Shown: one piece after another, positions 14,616-23,092 of the stretch
How positions within the stretch are numbered: the stretch's first letter is position 1
Layout of the letters: each line of letters starts with the position of its first letter
Assembly (NCBI GenBank): GCA_020428265.1
Contig: JAGQND010000001.1
Coordinates: 1 to 29,274, forward strand
Source: Candidatus Saccharimonadota bacterium
GTDB lineage: Bacteria > Patescibacteriota > Saccharimonadia > Saccharimonadales > Saccharimonadaceae
Direction of reading: 5' to 3'
Length of the DNA: 29,274 nucleotides
Notes under the pieces: generated by a model
What the model was told of the DNA's origin: nothing
Databases searched by the model: none
Seen by the model: the letters and a program-made list of their open reading frames with translations, nothing else
Translations under genes and position numbers: made by a program

Positions 14616-14621
14616 TATAAT
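14616..14621 (+). promoter_or_regulatory. -10 box of the HAD phosphatase gene, leaderless arrangement
   Basis: TATAAT sits in the 17-base gap after rpiB and ends 6 bases before the ATG at 14628 (spacer AGTAAT), the same layout as at rpiB. Confidence 0.55.
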
Positions 14622-14627
14622 AGTAAT

Positions 14628-15335
14628 ATGAAAAAGTTCGCGGCGTTTGATTTGGACGGCACACTTATAAGGTGGCAGTTGTATCACACGGTCGTAGATA
14701 GACTTGCGGCTTTGGGATACTTGGGTGACACCGCAGCTCAGGATATACGTGACGCACGTATGCGCTGGAAAACTCGTACGGCTAGCTTTAAAGAATATGA
14801 ATTAGTGCTACTTACGGCTTATGAGTCAACTCTTAAAAACATACCAATTGAAGAATTCGAAAATGCTGTGGGTTTGGTTGTGCGCGAATATAAAAATCAG
14901 GTGTATACTTATACGCGCGACCTGCTAAAAGATTTGCAGGCGCAAGGGTATTTTACTATGGCTATTTCTGGCTCGCACCATGAAATGGTGGCCGAAGTCG
15001 CGCGCGAGTATGGGTTTGACGATTTTATGGGTACTGTATATAGTCGCAAAGACGGTCGGTTTACTGGCGATATGGATTCGTTTCCGGTAGCCGATAAGGC
15101 TAAAGCGCTGGCTCAGTTAGTTGCAAAACATAGTTTGACATACGACGATAGCTACGCAATAGGTGATAGCGAGAGCGATATACCAATGTTGGCTAGCGTA
15201 CAAAACCCAATAGCTTTTAATCCCGAGCGTGGATTGTTTGAAAAAGCTCGTGCACAAAAATGGAAGATAATAGTAGAGCGTAAAAACGTAGTTTATCAAT
15301 TATTGCCGGGTGAGAGTGAGTATACGTTAGTATGA
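14628..15335 (+). CDS. HAD-superfamily IB phosphatase (SerB-like)
   Basis: This 235-residue cytosolic phosphatase has all four HAD motifs: nucleophile and acid D8 and D10 in FDLDGTL, S114 in AISGS, K157 in ADKAKA, and GDSESD (179-184). The helical cap between motifs I and II and the order of motifs fit subfamily IB, which includes phosphoserine phosphatase and related small-molecule phosphatases. The substrate cannot be fixed; the cap differs from classical SerB as far as can be judged. Its TGA stop overlaps the next gene's ATG (ATGA), so the two are translationally linked. Confidence 0.85.
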   Translation: MKKFAAFDLDGTLIRWQLYHTVVDRLAALGYLGDTAAQDIRDARMRWKTRTASFKEYELVLLTAYESTLKNIPIEEFENAVGLVVREYKNQVYTYTRDLLKDLQAQGYFTMAISGSHHEMVAEVAREYGFDDFMGTVYSRKDGRFTGDMDSFPVADKAKALAQLVAKHSLTYDDSYAIGDSESDIPMLASVQNPIAFNPERGLFEKARAQKWKIIVERKNVVYQLLPGESEYTLV

Positions 15336-16342
15336 ACGATACAACTATAGTCAATATAATTTCAATGGGTTTTGGTGTTTTGGTAATTGGCGGAGTTATG
15401 CTTGCTTTGTTTTATATGGACTATCAAAATCGTCGTCAGTACCGCAACTACATGAGTAAATATGCTGCCGATAGTGGTATGAAATTTGAACCCGGTAAGT
15501 CTGCTATGTTGGCGGGCGGAACATATACAAAAGGTAGTCCGGAGGATGTACTATCTGGTAGCCTACCACAGTCCGGCAATTCGTTTGTGTTGTATAGGCA
15601 ACATGAAACACGCGGACATGGCCGCAATCAGCAAAAGCTATATAGAACTGTTGTGAGGGTTACAACACCAGATATTGCTACGCATATGGTTGTTCGAAGT
15701 AAAGTGAACGTAAACACGAATAGTGGCGGTGATTTGTTGGCATATGATAGCAAAGGTCAAAAAATAAATTTCGAGGGTAATTTTTCGGAGTTTTTTGATG
15801 TATATGCTGCGCCCAGTAGTGAGGCTGATGTATATACTATGATGGCGCCTGATGCTATGGAGTATATTATAAGTAATTTTGCCGACTACGACATAGAGAT
15901 CGATGGAAGTGACGTGTATGTGTATCTATATTCGTTTAGTTCGGACTTAGGCATGATGGTAAAAATGTTGCCAGTTATAGATGAATTACTACGAAGATTT
16001 AAGCTACGTGCGGGCGACACTCGGCCGTCGGAATTTACGGGTTCGCCTGTAGCACGTACAGCCGTAGATGATGAGGGGCAGCGTAAACTTATTGGTAGAC
16101 GACCGTTTTATACTTACATGTTTAGGGCTGTAGTATTGTTTGCTATAGCTCTGGCGGGATTGTCATCAATATTCAAAGACAATCCTGATGTACAAAACAT
16201 GATACATTTAGCAATTGCTTTTACGCAAATTGGGTTTTTTACGGCCATGTTTATATTCCTGGTGTATTTTTTTCGCCATCGAGATTCATCACGCAAAAAA
16301 TATGAAGAGGAGAAAAAGAGGATAGATGAAAATAAGCAATAA
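15332..16342 (+). CDS. Unknown membrane protein between HAD phosphatase and NhaA
   Basis: No family is recognised for this 336-residue protein. An N-terminal helix lies at about residues 8-29. A large, mostly beta domain (about 40-240) has a Tyr/Asp-rich stretch ending DYDIEIDGSDVYVYLYSF. Two more helices (about 260-278 and 288-312) and a charged Lys/Glu/Arg tail finish the protein. The large domain is predicted to lie on the cytosolic side if the tail does, but topology is uncertain. The ATG overlaps the previous stop, and the last 17 bases overlap the start of nhaA, so the three genes form one operon. A role tied to the antiporter is guilt by association only. Confidence 0.75.
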   Translation: MNDTTIVNIISMGFGVLVIGGVMLALFYMDYQNRRQYRNYMSKYAADSGMKFEPGKSAMLAGGTYTKGSPEDVLSGSLPQSGNSFVLYRQHETRGHGRNQQKLYRTVVRVTTPDIATHMVVRSKVNVNTNSGGDLLAYDSKGQKINFEGNFSEFFDVYAAPSSEADVYTMMAPDAMEYIISNFADYDIEIDGSDVYVYLYSFSSDLGMMVKMLPVIDELLRRFKLRAGDTRPSEFTGSPVARTAVDDEGQRKLIGRRPFYTYMFRAVVLFAIALAGLSSIFKDNPDVQNMIHLAIAFTQIGFFTAMFIFLVYFFRHRDSSRKKYEEEKKRIDENKQ

Positions 16343-17501
16343 ATTATCGGAGCTAACTAAATACTTACTTAAAGACGAGGCCATAAGTGGCAAGCTAATT
16401 ATAATAGCTGCGCTATTGGCATTAGCGGCTGCTAATACACCGTTGGCACCGTGGTATGATGCATTTATACATACCAAAATAACGCTTGGTTTTGGTGACT
16501 GGGCACTTGCCATGAGCTTGCAGCATTGGGTGAGTGAAGGATTGATGGCGTTGTTTTTCCTAACAATTGGCCTAGAGTTAAAACACGAGCTGGTGCATGG
16601 TGACCTGCGCAAACCACGTGCAGCCGCACTACCTGTTATAGCTGCACTTGGTGGCATGTTGGCGCCGGCGCTTATATTCATGGCTTTTAATTACGGCATG
16701 CCGACTCTTCGCGGCTGGGCTATACCTACCGCTACCGACATAGCTTTGGCGGTGGGTGTTCTTACGCTACTTGGTAAGTCTGTGCCGTCGTCTGTGCGTG
16801 TGTTTTTGCTGGCACTGGCAATAGTAGATGACATACTGGCGGTGCTTGTAATAGCGCTATTTTATAGCGGCGGCATAGATGTCGTTGCACTGGCTATAGT
16901 TGGCGGTTTGGGTGGTGTGGTGTTGGCACTTGGTAGTGTTGGTAAGCTGCGTGTATGGTGGGTGGCGTTTTTGGGTGTAGCTATGTGGTATTTTATGTTG
17001 AAGTCTGGCGTGCATGCTACTCTTGCCGGCGCACTACTTGGTCTGCTACTACCTGTGGCTGCCAGTGGTCCTGGCGCGCAAGTGTCTAAACGTATAGATA
17101 AGGCTGTGGTGCCATTAGTAACTCTAGGTATAGTGCCGCTATTTGCATTTGTGAGTACTGGCGTGTCGTTTGATATGTCGCAGGTTAGCGGTGCGACTAT
17201 TGCAACGGTTGGTGGTGGTATTGTGTTTGGTTTTGTGGCGGGTAAGTTCTTGGGTGTATTGGCTGCTACGTGGCTGGCTGTACGACTTAAACTAGGCAAG
17301 CTTCCTAGCGGTATGGGCTGGAATCACGTAGCCAGTGTTGGAGCGCTGGCGGGCATAGGATTTACTGTGGCGGTTTTTGTAGCGGATTTGGCTTACATAA
17401 ATCCTGCTCAGCTGACTGTTGCTAAACTTAGCATATTGCTGGCATCTCTACTTGCGGCGCTGCTTGGGTTCGTGATTATTCGTTTTGTGCGCGTTAAATA
17501 A
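16326..17501 (+). CDS. nhaA: Na+/H+ antiporter NhaA
   Basis: This 391-residue inner-membrane antiporter should expel Na+ (or Li+) in exchange for H+. The transport-site residues are visible: D138 in PTATDIALAVG (E. coli D133), and D168-D169 in LAIVDDILAVL (E. coli D163/D164). HATLAGALLGLLLP and the late helix GIGFTVAVFVADLAY also fit the family, as do about 12 predicted helices and the length. The ATG at 16326 lies within the end of the previous gene, preceded by a purine-rich AAGAGGAT. Confidence 0.95.
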   Translation: MKISNKLSELTKYLLKDEAISGKLIIIAALLALAAANTPLAPWYDAFIHTKITLGFGDWALAMSLQHWVSEGLMALFFLTIGLELKHELVHGDLRKPRAAALPVIAALGGMLAPALIFMAFNYGMPTLRGWAIPTATDIALAVGVLTLLGKSVPSSVRVFLLALAIVDDILAVLVIALFYSGGIDVVALAIVGGLGGVVLALGSVGKLRVWWVAFLGVAMWYFMLKSGVHATLAGALLGLLLPVAASGPGAQVSKRIDKAVVPLVTLGIVPLFAFVSTGVSFDMSQVSGATIATVGGGIVFGFVAGKFLGVLAATWLAVRLKLGKLPSGMGWNHVASVGALAGIGFTVAVFVADLAYINPAQLTVAKLSILLASLLAALLGFVIIRFVRVK

Positions 17502-17567
17502 TAACGTTAGCTATCGTATTGGGGTTTACTTAAAACCGGCTGTATGCTTAAATATTAAACTATTGTG

Positions 17568-20084
17568 ATGAAGAGAATCTTGAAGCGAGTACTATATTTA
17601 ATATTGCCCGTAGTTATAGGTTTCTCTACTTACACAGGCCTGGTAGCCACCCCCACTGCCACCGCTCAAAACACAGACTGGATATCAGCAGAACTATACC
17701 CCATAGTTACTCCTGGCGCAGACTTATCTAAGTTCGATCAAAACAACTTTTGCTCTAGCCCCAAAGTAGAAGTGGGTGGCAATATGGTACAAGCTTGTGG
17801 CCACAACACCAAAGTTCCATATAGTGAAATCACACTGCCCGAAGACAACGACTCGGGCAGCTTGCTAGGTGTGAATATAGATGGCGCATGGCAGCCAGTA
17901 CGCACTGGTTTCGATCGTGCATATAGTGTAGGCAATACAGGGGATTTAATCGGCAAACGTTCCAACTCTGGCGCTAGCGAATTCCTGTACTACAAAAACT
18001 TCATGTCACGCCTAGTCCCCGCCGATAGCATAGATGGAGTGGAAAAATACAAACTATATGGTTCACCAGATTTCACACTAAAACTTAGTGGCATAGATAA
18101 AGTAAATGTAGCAGCTATAGCCACTAGCCAAAACAGTGAATGGCTGGCTATGTATGTGTCTAATGTTGGTGTACTGCGTATGAATACAGAAACACTCAAG
18201 ATGGAACTGGTGGCTCCTAAAATAGACCCCGAATATTCCATGACAGCCCACCACCTAGCTATATCTAATAGCGGCAAATATATAGTGGATAACAACATGG
18301 CTCCAACAATTGGACGCGTGTACAAGCTAGAGCCGAGTTGCACGAGAGAAATAGACGAACACACAGATTTATCTCAATTCACTATACCTTGTGCATACCA
18401 GATGCTGCCAAGCTCACAGCCGTCTAGCAGTGGCCCTGGACTGTATTATACATACACATACTTCACGCCAGATGATTCTGAAATATACTCGTACAGTGTA
18501 CATGGAAACACCATAAATGTGCGTGAATACATACCCCAACCACCCGAACCAACACCAGAGCCAGAAGTTGAGCACAAGCTAGACTACTTGGCGTTAGGTG
18601 ATTCTTATACTAGCGGGGAGGGGGATATACGGCAAGGCGCAAGGTTTTATATGCCGGGTACAAACGACGCAAAAGGGTGTCACCTAAGTATGCGATCTTA
18701 CCCCTATCTATTCATGGATTACTACAAAATAAATGAATATAGAATGGCCTCTGTGGCTTGTTCGGGAGCAAAGGTGGGCGCGGATTATATTGGTGATAAT
18801 AATAAATATATAGGACAGACAGAGGATGCAAAGAAAAAGATAAAATCTGACAATACAGCCAAGAAAACTGCCTTAAATAATAATATACCTGGTTACAATT
18901 TACAAATGGAATTCGTAAAAAAGTATAAACCAAAACTTATTACTGTTATGGGCGGAGGTAACGATGTGGGATTTTCGGATATTCTAAAATATTGCGCAGG
19001 ATTTAATCTGCTTGACTTCACTTGCGATTATTCAGAAGAAGGAACCGATCTCTACAATACGCTTAACGATAGTATAGCCAGTCAATATTTCACCAATAAA
19101 AAATTAATTGCAGATATACTGTCCGAGTCTCGCGGTACGCGTATTGCTATAATCGGATATCCTAGCTTTATAGCGACAGATCCAATTAGGCCTGATTCAT
19201 TTGATTGCGGCCTTGATGCTGGGCTACTAAACCAAAAAGAGCGCAAGATGATAAATGATAGAATTCATGATTTCAATACAATGCTAAAACAGCTAGCATA
19301 CGATATGCAGGTATCGTACGTGGATATCGAGAATTCACTCCGTAACGGTCGTGTGTGCGAAGGAGCAGCTTACGTAAATGGAATTTGGAGTGTAGGCGGA
19401 CCGACTAAGGCAGGCGACAATCCGGCAACTTTTCACCCTAGCGACTTTGGGCATAAAGCTATGGCGCAGGCCATCATCAAGTCTGACTTTTACCACAACA
19501 GTCAAATTCCCGATAATCCAAAAATGGACTATGGTAAAATTCTACACACTCGCACAGAAAATACTAATTTTATACAGAAGGTTGGTAATTTCTTCGTTGT
19601 TGTATTCCGTGCAATTACTAAGCCCAGTACAATGGTTAAGGTGACAGCGCATTCAAATCCAATAGACTTAGGGTCTTACATGGCAGATGGAACAGGAAGC
19701 TTAGACATTCGCATACCGATTAACAATATTCCACCAGGTCAACATGTCATAACAATAGACGCCACTGATCCTAACGGAGAACCTGTTAGATATTATCAGT
19801 TTATCGATATCGAAGACAAAACTGAAATTAGTGCACGTCAAGCCGTCAAGCCCGTATTGCACAGTCTTGATAGCTACGACACTACGAGTAGTAATCAATT
19901 TGAGCTATATGACAATAAAATTAAAGATAATAATACCAATGCAACAACCAATAACAGTCGACAAGAGCACGACTCAACAGGAACATATTCTACGAAAAGT
20001 ATGACTTTAATTTTAGTTATATTGATAAGTATGAGTATAATAGTGTTGAGATATGCAAAAGCAAAAACGAGAAAAAATAAATAA
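17568..20084 (+). CDS. Secreted SGNH/GDSL-type esterase with N-terminal propeller-like domain and C-terminal anchor
   Basis: The protein has 838 residues from ATG 17568; an adjacent GTG at 17565 is the alternative start. A signal peptide covers about 1-34. The first third (about 35-320) has strands such as HLAISNSGKYIV and TYFTPDDSEIY, suggesting a beta-propeller. A Pro/Glu linker leads to the hydrolase, with ALGDSYTSGEG (nucleophile Ser346), GGGNDVGF (Asn465) and HPSDFGH (Asp626, His629). This is a full SGNH catalytic set. A beta domain (about 685-755), a polar linker, a membrane helix near 807-823 and a basic tail follow. It probably removes acyl groups from a surface lipid or polysaccharide, possibly on a neighbour cell; the substrate is inference. 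The end overlaps the next gene by 32 bases. Confidence 0.88.
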   Translation: MKRILKRVLYLILPVVIGFSTYTGLVATPTATAQNTDWISAELYPIVTPGADLSKFDQNNFCSSPKVEVGGNMVQACGHNTKVPYSEITLPEDNDSGSLLGVNIDGAWQPVRTGFDRAYSVGNTGDLIGKRSNSGASEFLYYKNFMSRLVPADSIDGVEKYKLYGSPDFTLKLSGIDKVNVAAIATSQNSEWLAMYVSNVGVLRMNTETLKMELVAPKIDPEYSMTAHHLAISNSGKYIVDNNMAPTIGRVYKLEPSCTREIDEHTDLSQFTIPCAYQMLPSSQPSSSGPGLYYTYTYFTPDDSEIYSYSVHGNTINVREYIPQPPEPTPEPEVEHKLDYLALGDSYTSGEGDIRQGARFYMPGTNDAKGCHLSMRSYPYLFMDYYKINEYRMASVACSGAKVGADYIGDNNKYIGQTEDAKKKIKSDNTAKKTALNNNIPGYNLQMEFVKKYKPKLITVMGGGNDVGFSDILKYCAGFNLLDFTCDYSEEGTDLYNTLNDSIASQYFTNKKLIADILSESRGTRIAIIGYPSFIATDPIRPDSFDCGLDAGLLNQKERKMINDRIHDFNTMLKQLAYDMQVSYVDIENSLRNGRVCEGAAYVNGIWSVGGPTKAGDNPATFHPSDFGHKAMAQAIIKSDFYHNSQIPDNPKMDYGKILHTRTENTNFIQKVGNFFVVVFRAITKPSTMVKVTAHSNPIDLGSYMADGTGSLDIRIPINNIPPGQHVITIDATDPNGEPVRYYQFIDIEDKTEISARQAVKPVLHSLDSYDTTSSNQFELYDNKIKDNNTNATTNNSRQEHDSTGTYSTKSMTLILVILISMSIIVLRYAKAKTRKNK

Positions 20085-20487
20085 TCAAGTAATTCTAATA
20101 GTAGTAACCCTCATCTTGGCTGTATTTTTAGCTGGGGATTTAATTGGGCTTGGTGGCAATTTGCGATACTACGCAAACTGGATTATGTGCGGGCATAAAC
20201 CTCTAGTTGTAGATCATCCTTTTATGGCTTCTGGAGAATACAGCTACGGATATCGATCAACACTGCTTTATGGGCAGTATTATAGCCCTAGTGATCCATA
20301 TTTTTGCACTGCGCGTGATGCGGAGTTACATGGTTACTCATCGGATCATAGTACATTTACGTTAAGCGTAATAACATACGATGAACTAACCGAAAGCTAC
20401 AAGAAAAACCACGGTAAACCAGGGTATGAACGACTGTCTAAAATGGACTATCTCGTAAATGATCCGCTAGAATTCTTGAAAAAATAA
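20053..20487 (+). CDS. Small single-pass membrane protein coupled to the SGNH esterase
   Basis: The family of this 144-residue protein is not recognised. Basic residues 1-11 precede a membrane helix at about 12-33, so the remaining roughly 110 residues should face outside. They contain two cysteines (about 46 and 85) that could pair, and many Tyr residues (GEYSYGYRSTLLYGQYYSP). The ATG lies 32 bases inside the esterase gene, implying coupled expression and perhaps a shared surface role. No terminator is evident downstream. Confidence 0.7.
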   Translation: MQKQKREKINNQVILIVVTLILAVFLAGDLIGLGGNLRYYANWIMCGHKPLVVDHPFMASGEYSYGYRSTLLYGQYYSPSDPYFCTARDAELHGYSSDHSTFTLSVITYDELTESYKKNHGKPGYERLSKMDYLVNDPLEFLKK

Positions 20488-20530
20488 TAGTATCGTATAG
20501 CGAAATCCGAACAATACACCCAAAACGTTG

Positions 20531-20536
20531 TATAAT
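20531..20536 (+). promoter_or_regulatory. -10 box of the lipoprotein gene with a conventional leader
   Basis: TATAAT lies 37 bases before the ATG at 20574. The leader of about 30 bases holds a strong Shine-Dalgarno, GAGGTGAGGG (20563-20572), next to the start codon. This differs from the leaderless genes around it. Confidence 0.5.
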
Positions 20537-20573
20537 ATACTCAACCTATCGTTACGAGTAGTGAGGTGAGGGC

Positions 20574-21203
20574 ATGAAAATGCGAGGGAAGTTCATAGCA
20601 GGTGCGGCAATGGTGATGATGCTGGGTGTAAGTGCGTGCAGCAATACACAGCCCAGCGAGCCGCCAATCACGATTACCGTGATGCCGACGCCGCAAACAA
20701 CCAGTGTGCAGCCGACACAGACCACATCGGAGCCAGCATCGCCAAGTGAAACCACACAGGTGACAAATTGCAGCTCCGAAACGGGTCAGTGGAACACGGA
20801 ACCCGATAGCACAGATGTGCGTCAGGGATTCGGCGAAGTACTAGACGTGCGCACCGCGCGTCACGAATGCTTTGACCGCGTGGTAATCGAGACCACCACG
20901 CTGGACGAAGTTGGATTCCAGGTGCAGTATGTGCCGCAGGTGACCCGCGAAGGCTCCGGCGAACCAGTACCAGTGCCAGGCGCTGCAGTACTACAGGTCA
21001 CGGTGGACACTTGGGGCTACAACTTCACACGCTGCCAAGTTGCGGCGGGCTGGGAATCGTTGCGTGACGTACAATGCGCCGGTACACATGAAGGGCAGAC
21101 GGCATTCGCCCTGGGCGTATCCGCACGCAAGCCATTCGCGGTATACCACCTGCCCAACCCCAACAAAGGCACCATGCGCGTAGTCATCGACATCGCGCAC
21201 TAA
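20574..21203 (+). CDS. AMIN-like domain lipoprotein, actinobacterial type
   Basis: This 209-residue exported lipoprotein has a signal peptide ending in lipobox VSAC, so Cys22 should be lipidated. A Pro/Thr/Ser-rich linker (about 25-65) precedes the globular domain, which has RTARHECFDRVVIE, GFQVQYVPQVTREGSGEPV and the ending PFAVYHLPNPNKGTMRVVIDIAH. This matches the AMIN-like domain common in actinobacterial lipoproteins, thought to sit at the wall. A row within it (20821-20880) counts 62% GC, against 38% in the next gene, and its leader carries a strong Shine-Dalgarno. Recent transfer from an actinobacterium is the best explanation. The function is not known. Confidence 0.8.
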   Translation: MKMRGKFIAGAAMVMMLGVSACSNTQPSEPPITITVMPTPQTTSVQPTQTTSEPASPSETTQVTNCSSETGQWNTEPDSTDVRQGFGEVLDVRTARHECFDRVVIETTTLDEVGFQVQYVPQVTREGSGEPVPVPGAAVLQVTVDTWGYNFTRCQVAAGWESLRDVQCAGTHEGQTAFALGVSARKPFAVYHLPNPNKGTMRVVIDIAH

Positions 21204-21210
21204 GTGCCAC

Positions 21211-21237
21211 ACCGTCCTTGCAATATAGGGCGGTTTT
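21211..21237 (+). terminator. Intrinsic terminator after the lipoprotein gene
   Basis: ACCGTCC (21211-21217) pairs with GGGCGGT (21228-21234), with one G-U pair, around a 10-base loop. TTT follows. It begins seven bases after the stop codon. Confidence 0.6.
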
Positions 21238-21258
21238 AAATTGCCACCAAAAGTAAGA

Positions 21259-21264
21259 TATAAT
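21259..21264 (+). promoter_or_regulatory. -10 box of the DUF2130 gene, leaderless arrangement
   Basis: TATAAT ends 7 bases before the ATG at 21272. No Shine-Dalgarno is present. Confidence 0.6.
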
Positions 21265-21271
21265 ATATACA

Positions 21272-22504
21272 ATGACCAAGAAACTAAAAGTAAGCATAGT
21301 AGACGAAAATACACTGGCGTTGCAAGAAGCTGGCAACAAAGGTGACCTGATAGACCTAACTACCTTGCACGATGCCGATATAGACAAAGCGACTATAACG
21401 AGCGTAGTAAATAGCATCAAAAAAGATGCTTTTGAAGATGCGCTGCGAAAAGAAGCAGCCAACCTAAAACGTGAAATGGAATTACAAGCACAACTAAAGG
21501 AACAGCAACTGCAGCAGCAGATTGAAACACTACGCAAAGAAAAAGACCAAGACACCAAGCTGGCTGTAATAGAGGCCACAACCAAGCTAGAAAAAGAGCG
21601 CGACCAACTAAAAAATGACCTACGTGTCAAAGAAAGCGAAAAGCAAATAGCTGAAGCAAACTTAAAAGATAAATATGAAACACAAATCAAAGACCGTGAG
21701 CAAACAATTGAGCGCATGAAAGACATGAAGGCTAAGCTAAGTGTAAAGCTAATTGGCGAAAACCTGGAACAGCACTGCCAAAATGAATTTAATGCAGTGC
21801 GCACTGGTCAATTCCCGTACGCATACTTTGAAAAAGACAACGAAGCTGTAGTAGGTATTGGCGAAACAAAAGGTACCAAAGGCGACTACATATACCGCGA
21901 CTACGACGCGCCAGATGGCACAGAATTTATAAGCATAATGTTTGAAATGAAAGACGAGCAAGATGATGGTGGCAGCAAACGCACCGTAGAAAGCCACCTA
22001 AAAAAGCTCGATGCTGACCGCTCTAAAAAAGGCTGCGAATACGCCGTGCTAGTGACACTACTTGAAGCCGAAAATGAACTATACAACCGCGGCATAGTGG
22101 ACTTGTCGTACAAATACGACAAAATGTACGTGGTGCGCCCACAGTTCTTTTTGCCGCTGATAAGCTTACTCAAAAGCGCTAACCTAAAGTCACTAACAGC
22201 CAAACGTGAACTAATGGCACTACAAGATCAAAATATAGACGTAACAAATTTTGAAGAAAACTTAGAAGATTTTAAAACGGCATTTGGCAGAAACTACGAA
22301 CTAGCTGGGCGTAAATTTAGCGAGGCCATAGAAGGCATAGACAAAACCATAAAGCAGCTAGAAAAAACCAAAGCATCGTTACTGTCTAGCGAGAACAATC
22401 TACGCCTTGCTAACGATAAAGCCCAGGACATAACTATAAAAAAGCTAACACGTGGCAACCCAACCATGGCACAGAAATTTGAAGACGCAAAACATGAAAA
22501 TTAA
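21272..22504 (+). CDS. DUF2130 protein: coiled coil plus PD-(D/E)XK-like nuclease core
   Basis: This 410-residue cytosolic protein has a long coiled coil, rich in Glu, Lys and Gln, over about residues 55-165, as in RmuC-like proteins. A compact domain (about 165-330) begins LIGENLEQHCQNEFN. D205 (in KGDYIY) and E225-x-K227 (in FEMKDE) are spaced as in PD-(D/E)XK nucleases. A second, shorter helix-rich end follows. DUF2130 has been placed in that nuclease clan, but its activity is little known; DNA cleavage or processing is inference. Its last 11 bases overlap the HAM1-like gene, and a GmrSD-type nuclease gene follows, so a defence or DNA-processing role is plausible. Confidence 0.82.
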   Translation: MTKKLKVSIVDENTLALQEAGNKGDLIDLTTLHDADIDKATITSVVNSIKKDAFEDALRKEAANLKREMELQAQLKEQQLQQQIETLRKEKDQDTKLAVIEATTKLEKERDQLKNDLRVKESEKQIAEANLKDKYETQIKDREQTIERMKDMKAKLSVKLIGENLEQHCQNEFNAVRTGQFPYAYFEKDNEAVVGIGETKGTKGDYIYRDYDAPDGTEFISIMFEMKDEQDDGGSKRTVESHLKKLDADRSKKGCEYAVLVTLLEAENELYNRGIVDLSYKYDKMYVVRPQFFLPLISLLKSANLKSLTAKRELMALQDQNIDVTNFEENLEDFKTAFGRNYELAGRKFSEAIEGIDKTIKQLEKTKASLLSSENNLRLANDKAQDITIKKLTRGNPTMAQKFEDAKHEN

Positions 22505-23048
22505 CTATCTAACCACTAACGAATTCAAGTTCAAAATAGCACAAAATTATTTTGATAAACTACCAAACTACACACTAGTACAACATGATTTTGACACGCC
22601 AGAGATCCAACACGATTTGTGCGAAGAAATTGCGCGGTACTCAGCCGTTTATGCAGCACGGCAATTAGGTGAGCCGTGCGTTAAACTAGACGCTGGATTC
22701 TTCATAGAATCGCTAGGTGGATTTCCCGGACCATTTGTAAAATATGTAAATGATTGGTTAAGTGAAGAAAAGTACATAGCACTACTAAGCAGTGAGCAGA
22801 ATCGCAAAGCATACTTTGTGGATGCAACAGCCGTAGCACTACCAGACGGAACGTCTAAAGTATTCACCAAAAAATACTACGGAACCATAGCAAAACCCGG
22901 GGAATACAAAGCATCTAAATGGCCAGCAAATTCGTTATTCATACCAGACGGCCACAACATACCACTAAGCCAGTGGAGCGACGCCGACCAAGAATCCTAC
23001 TGGGGTGACGGACTATGGCCAGACGTTGTAGAGTATCTATCTAGATAA
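22494..23048 (+). CDS. HAM1/RdgB-like non-canonical purine NTP pyrophosphatase
   Basis: This 184-residue protein should cleave ITP, dITP or XTP to the monophosphate and pyrophosphate. Family marks are the opening TTNEFKFKIA (T/N-x-x-K nucleotide loop, K12) and KLDAGFFIESLGGFPGPF, where D66 corresponds to the general catalytic aspartate and GGFPGPF to the conserved turn. The usual TGN is TTN, and some later motifs are weak, so it is a divergent member. The ATG at 22494 is chosen because the family starts there; it overlaps the DUF2130 stop by 11 bases. The pairing of a nucleotide sanitiser with a nuclease is unusual. Confidence 0.78.
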   Translation: MKINYLTTNEFKFKIAQNYFDKLPNYTLVQHDFDTPEIQHDLCEEIARYSAVYAARQLGEPCVKLDAGFFIESLGGFPGPFVKYVNDWLSEEKYIALLSSEQNRKAYFVDATAVALPDGTSKVFTKKYYGTIAKPGEYKASKWPANSLFIPDGHNIPLSQWSDADQESYWGDGLWPDVVEYLSR

Positions 23049-23077
23049 CACTCGTACGACTATATGCTATCTTAATT

Positions 23078-23086
23078 TGCTATACT
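23078..23086 (+). promoter_or_regulatory. Extended -10 of the GmrSD-type gene, leaderless arrangement
   Basis: TGCTATACT (23078-23086) is a TGn-extended -10, ending 6 bases before the ATG at 23093. No Shine-Dalgarno or -35 is evident. Confidence 0.55.
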
Positions 23087-23092
23087 AGCCAT

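Noticed and set aside
17568..20084. Gene fusion by transfer in the SGNH gene, from uneven GC between parts
   Set aside because: Row counts vary from 30 to 50% in both parts with no sharp boundary, so composition does not support a recent fusion.
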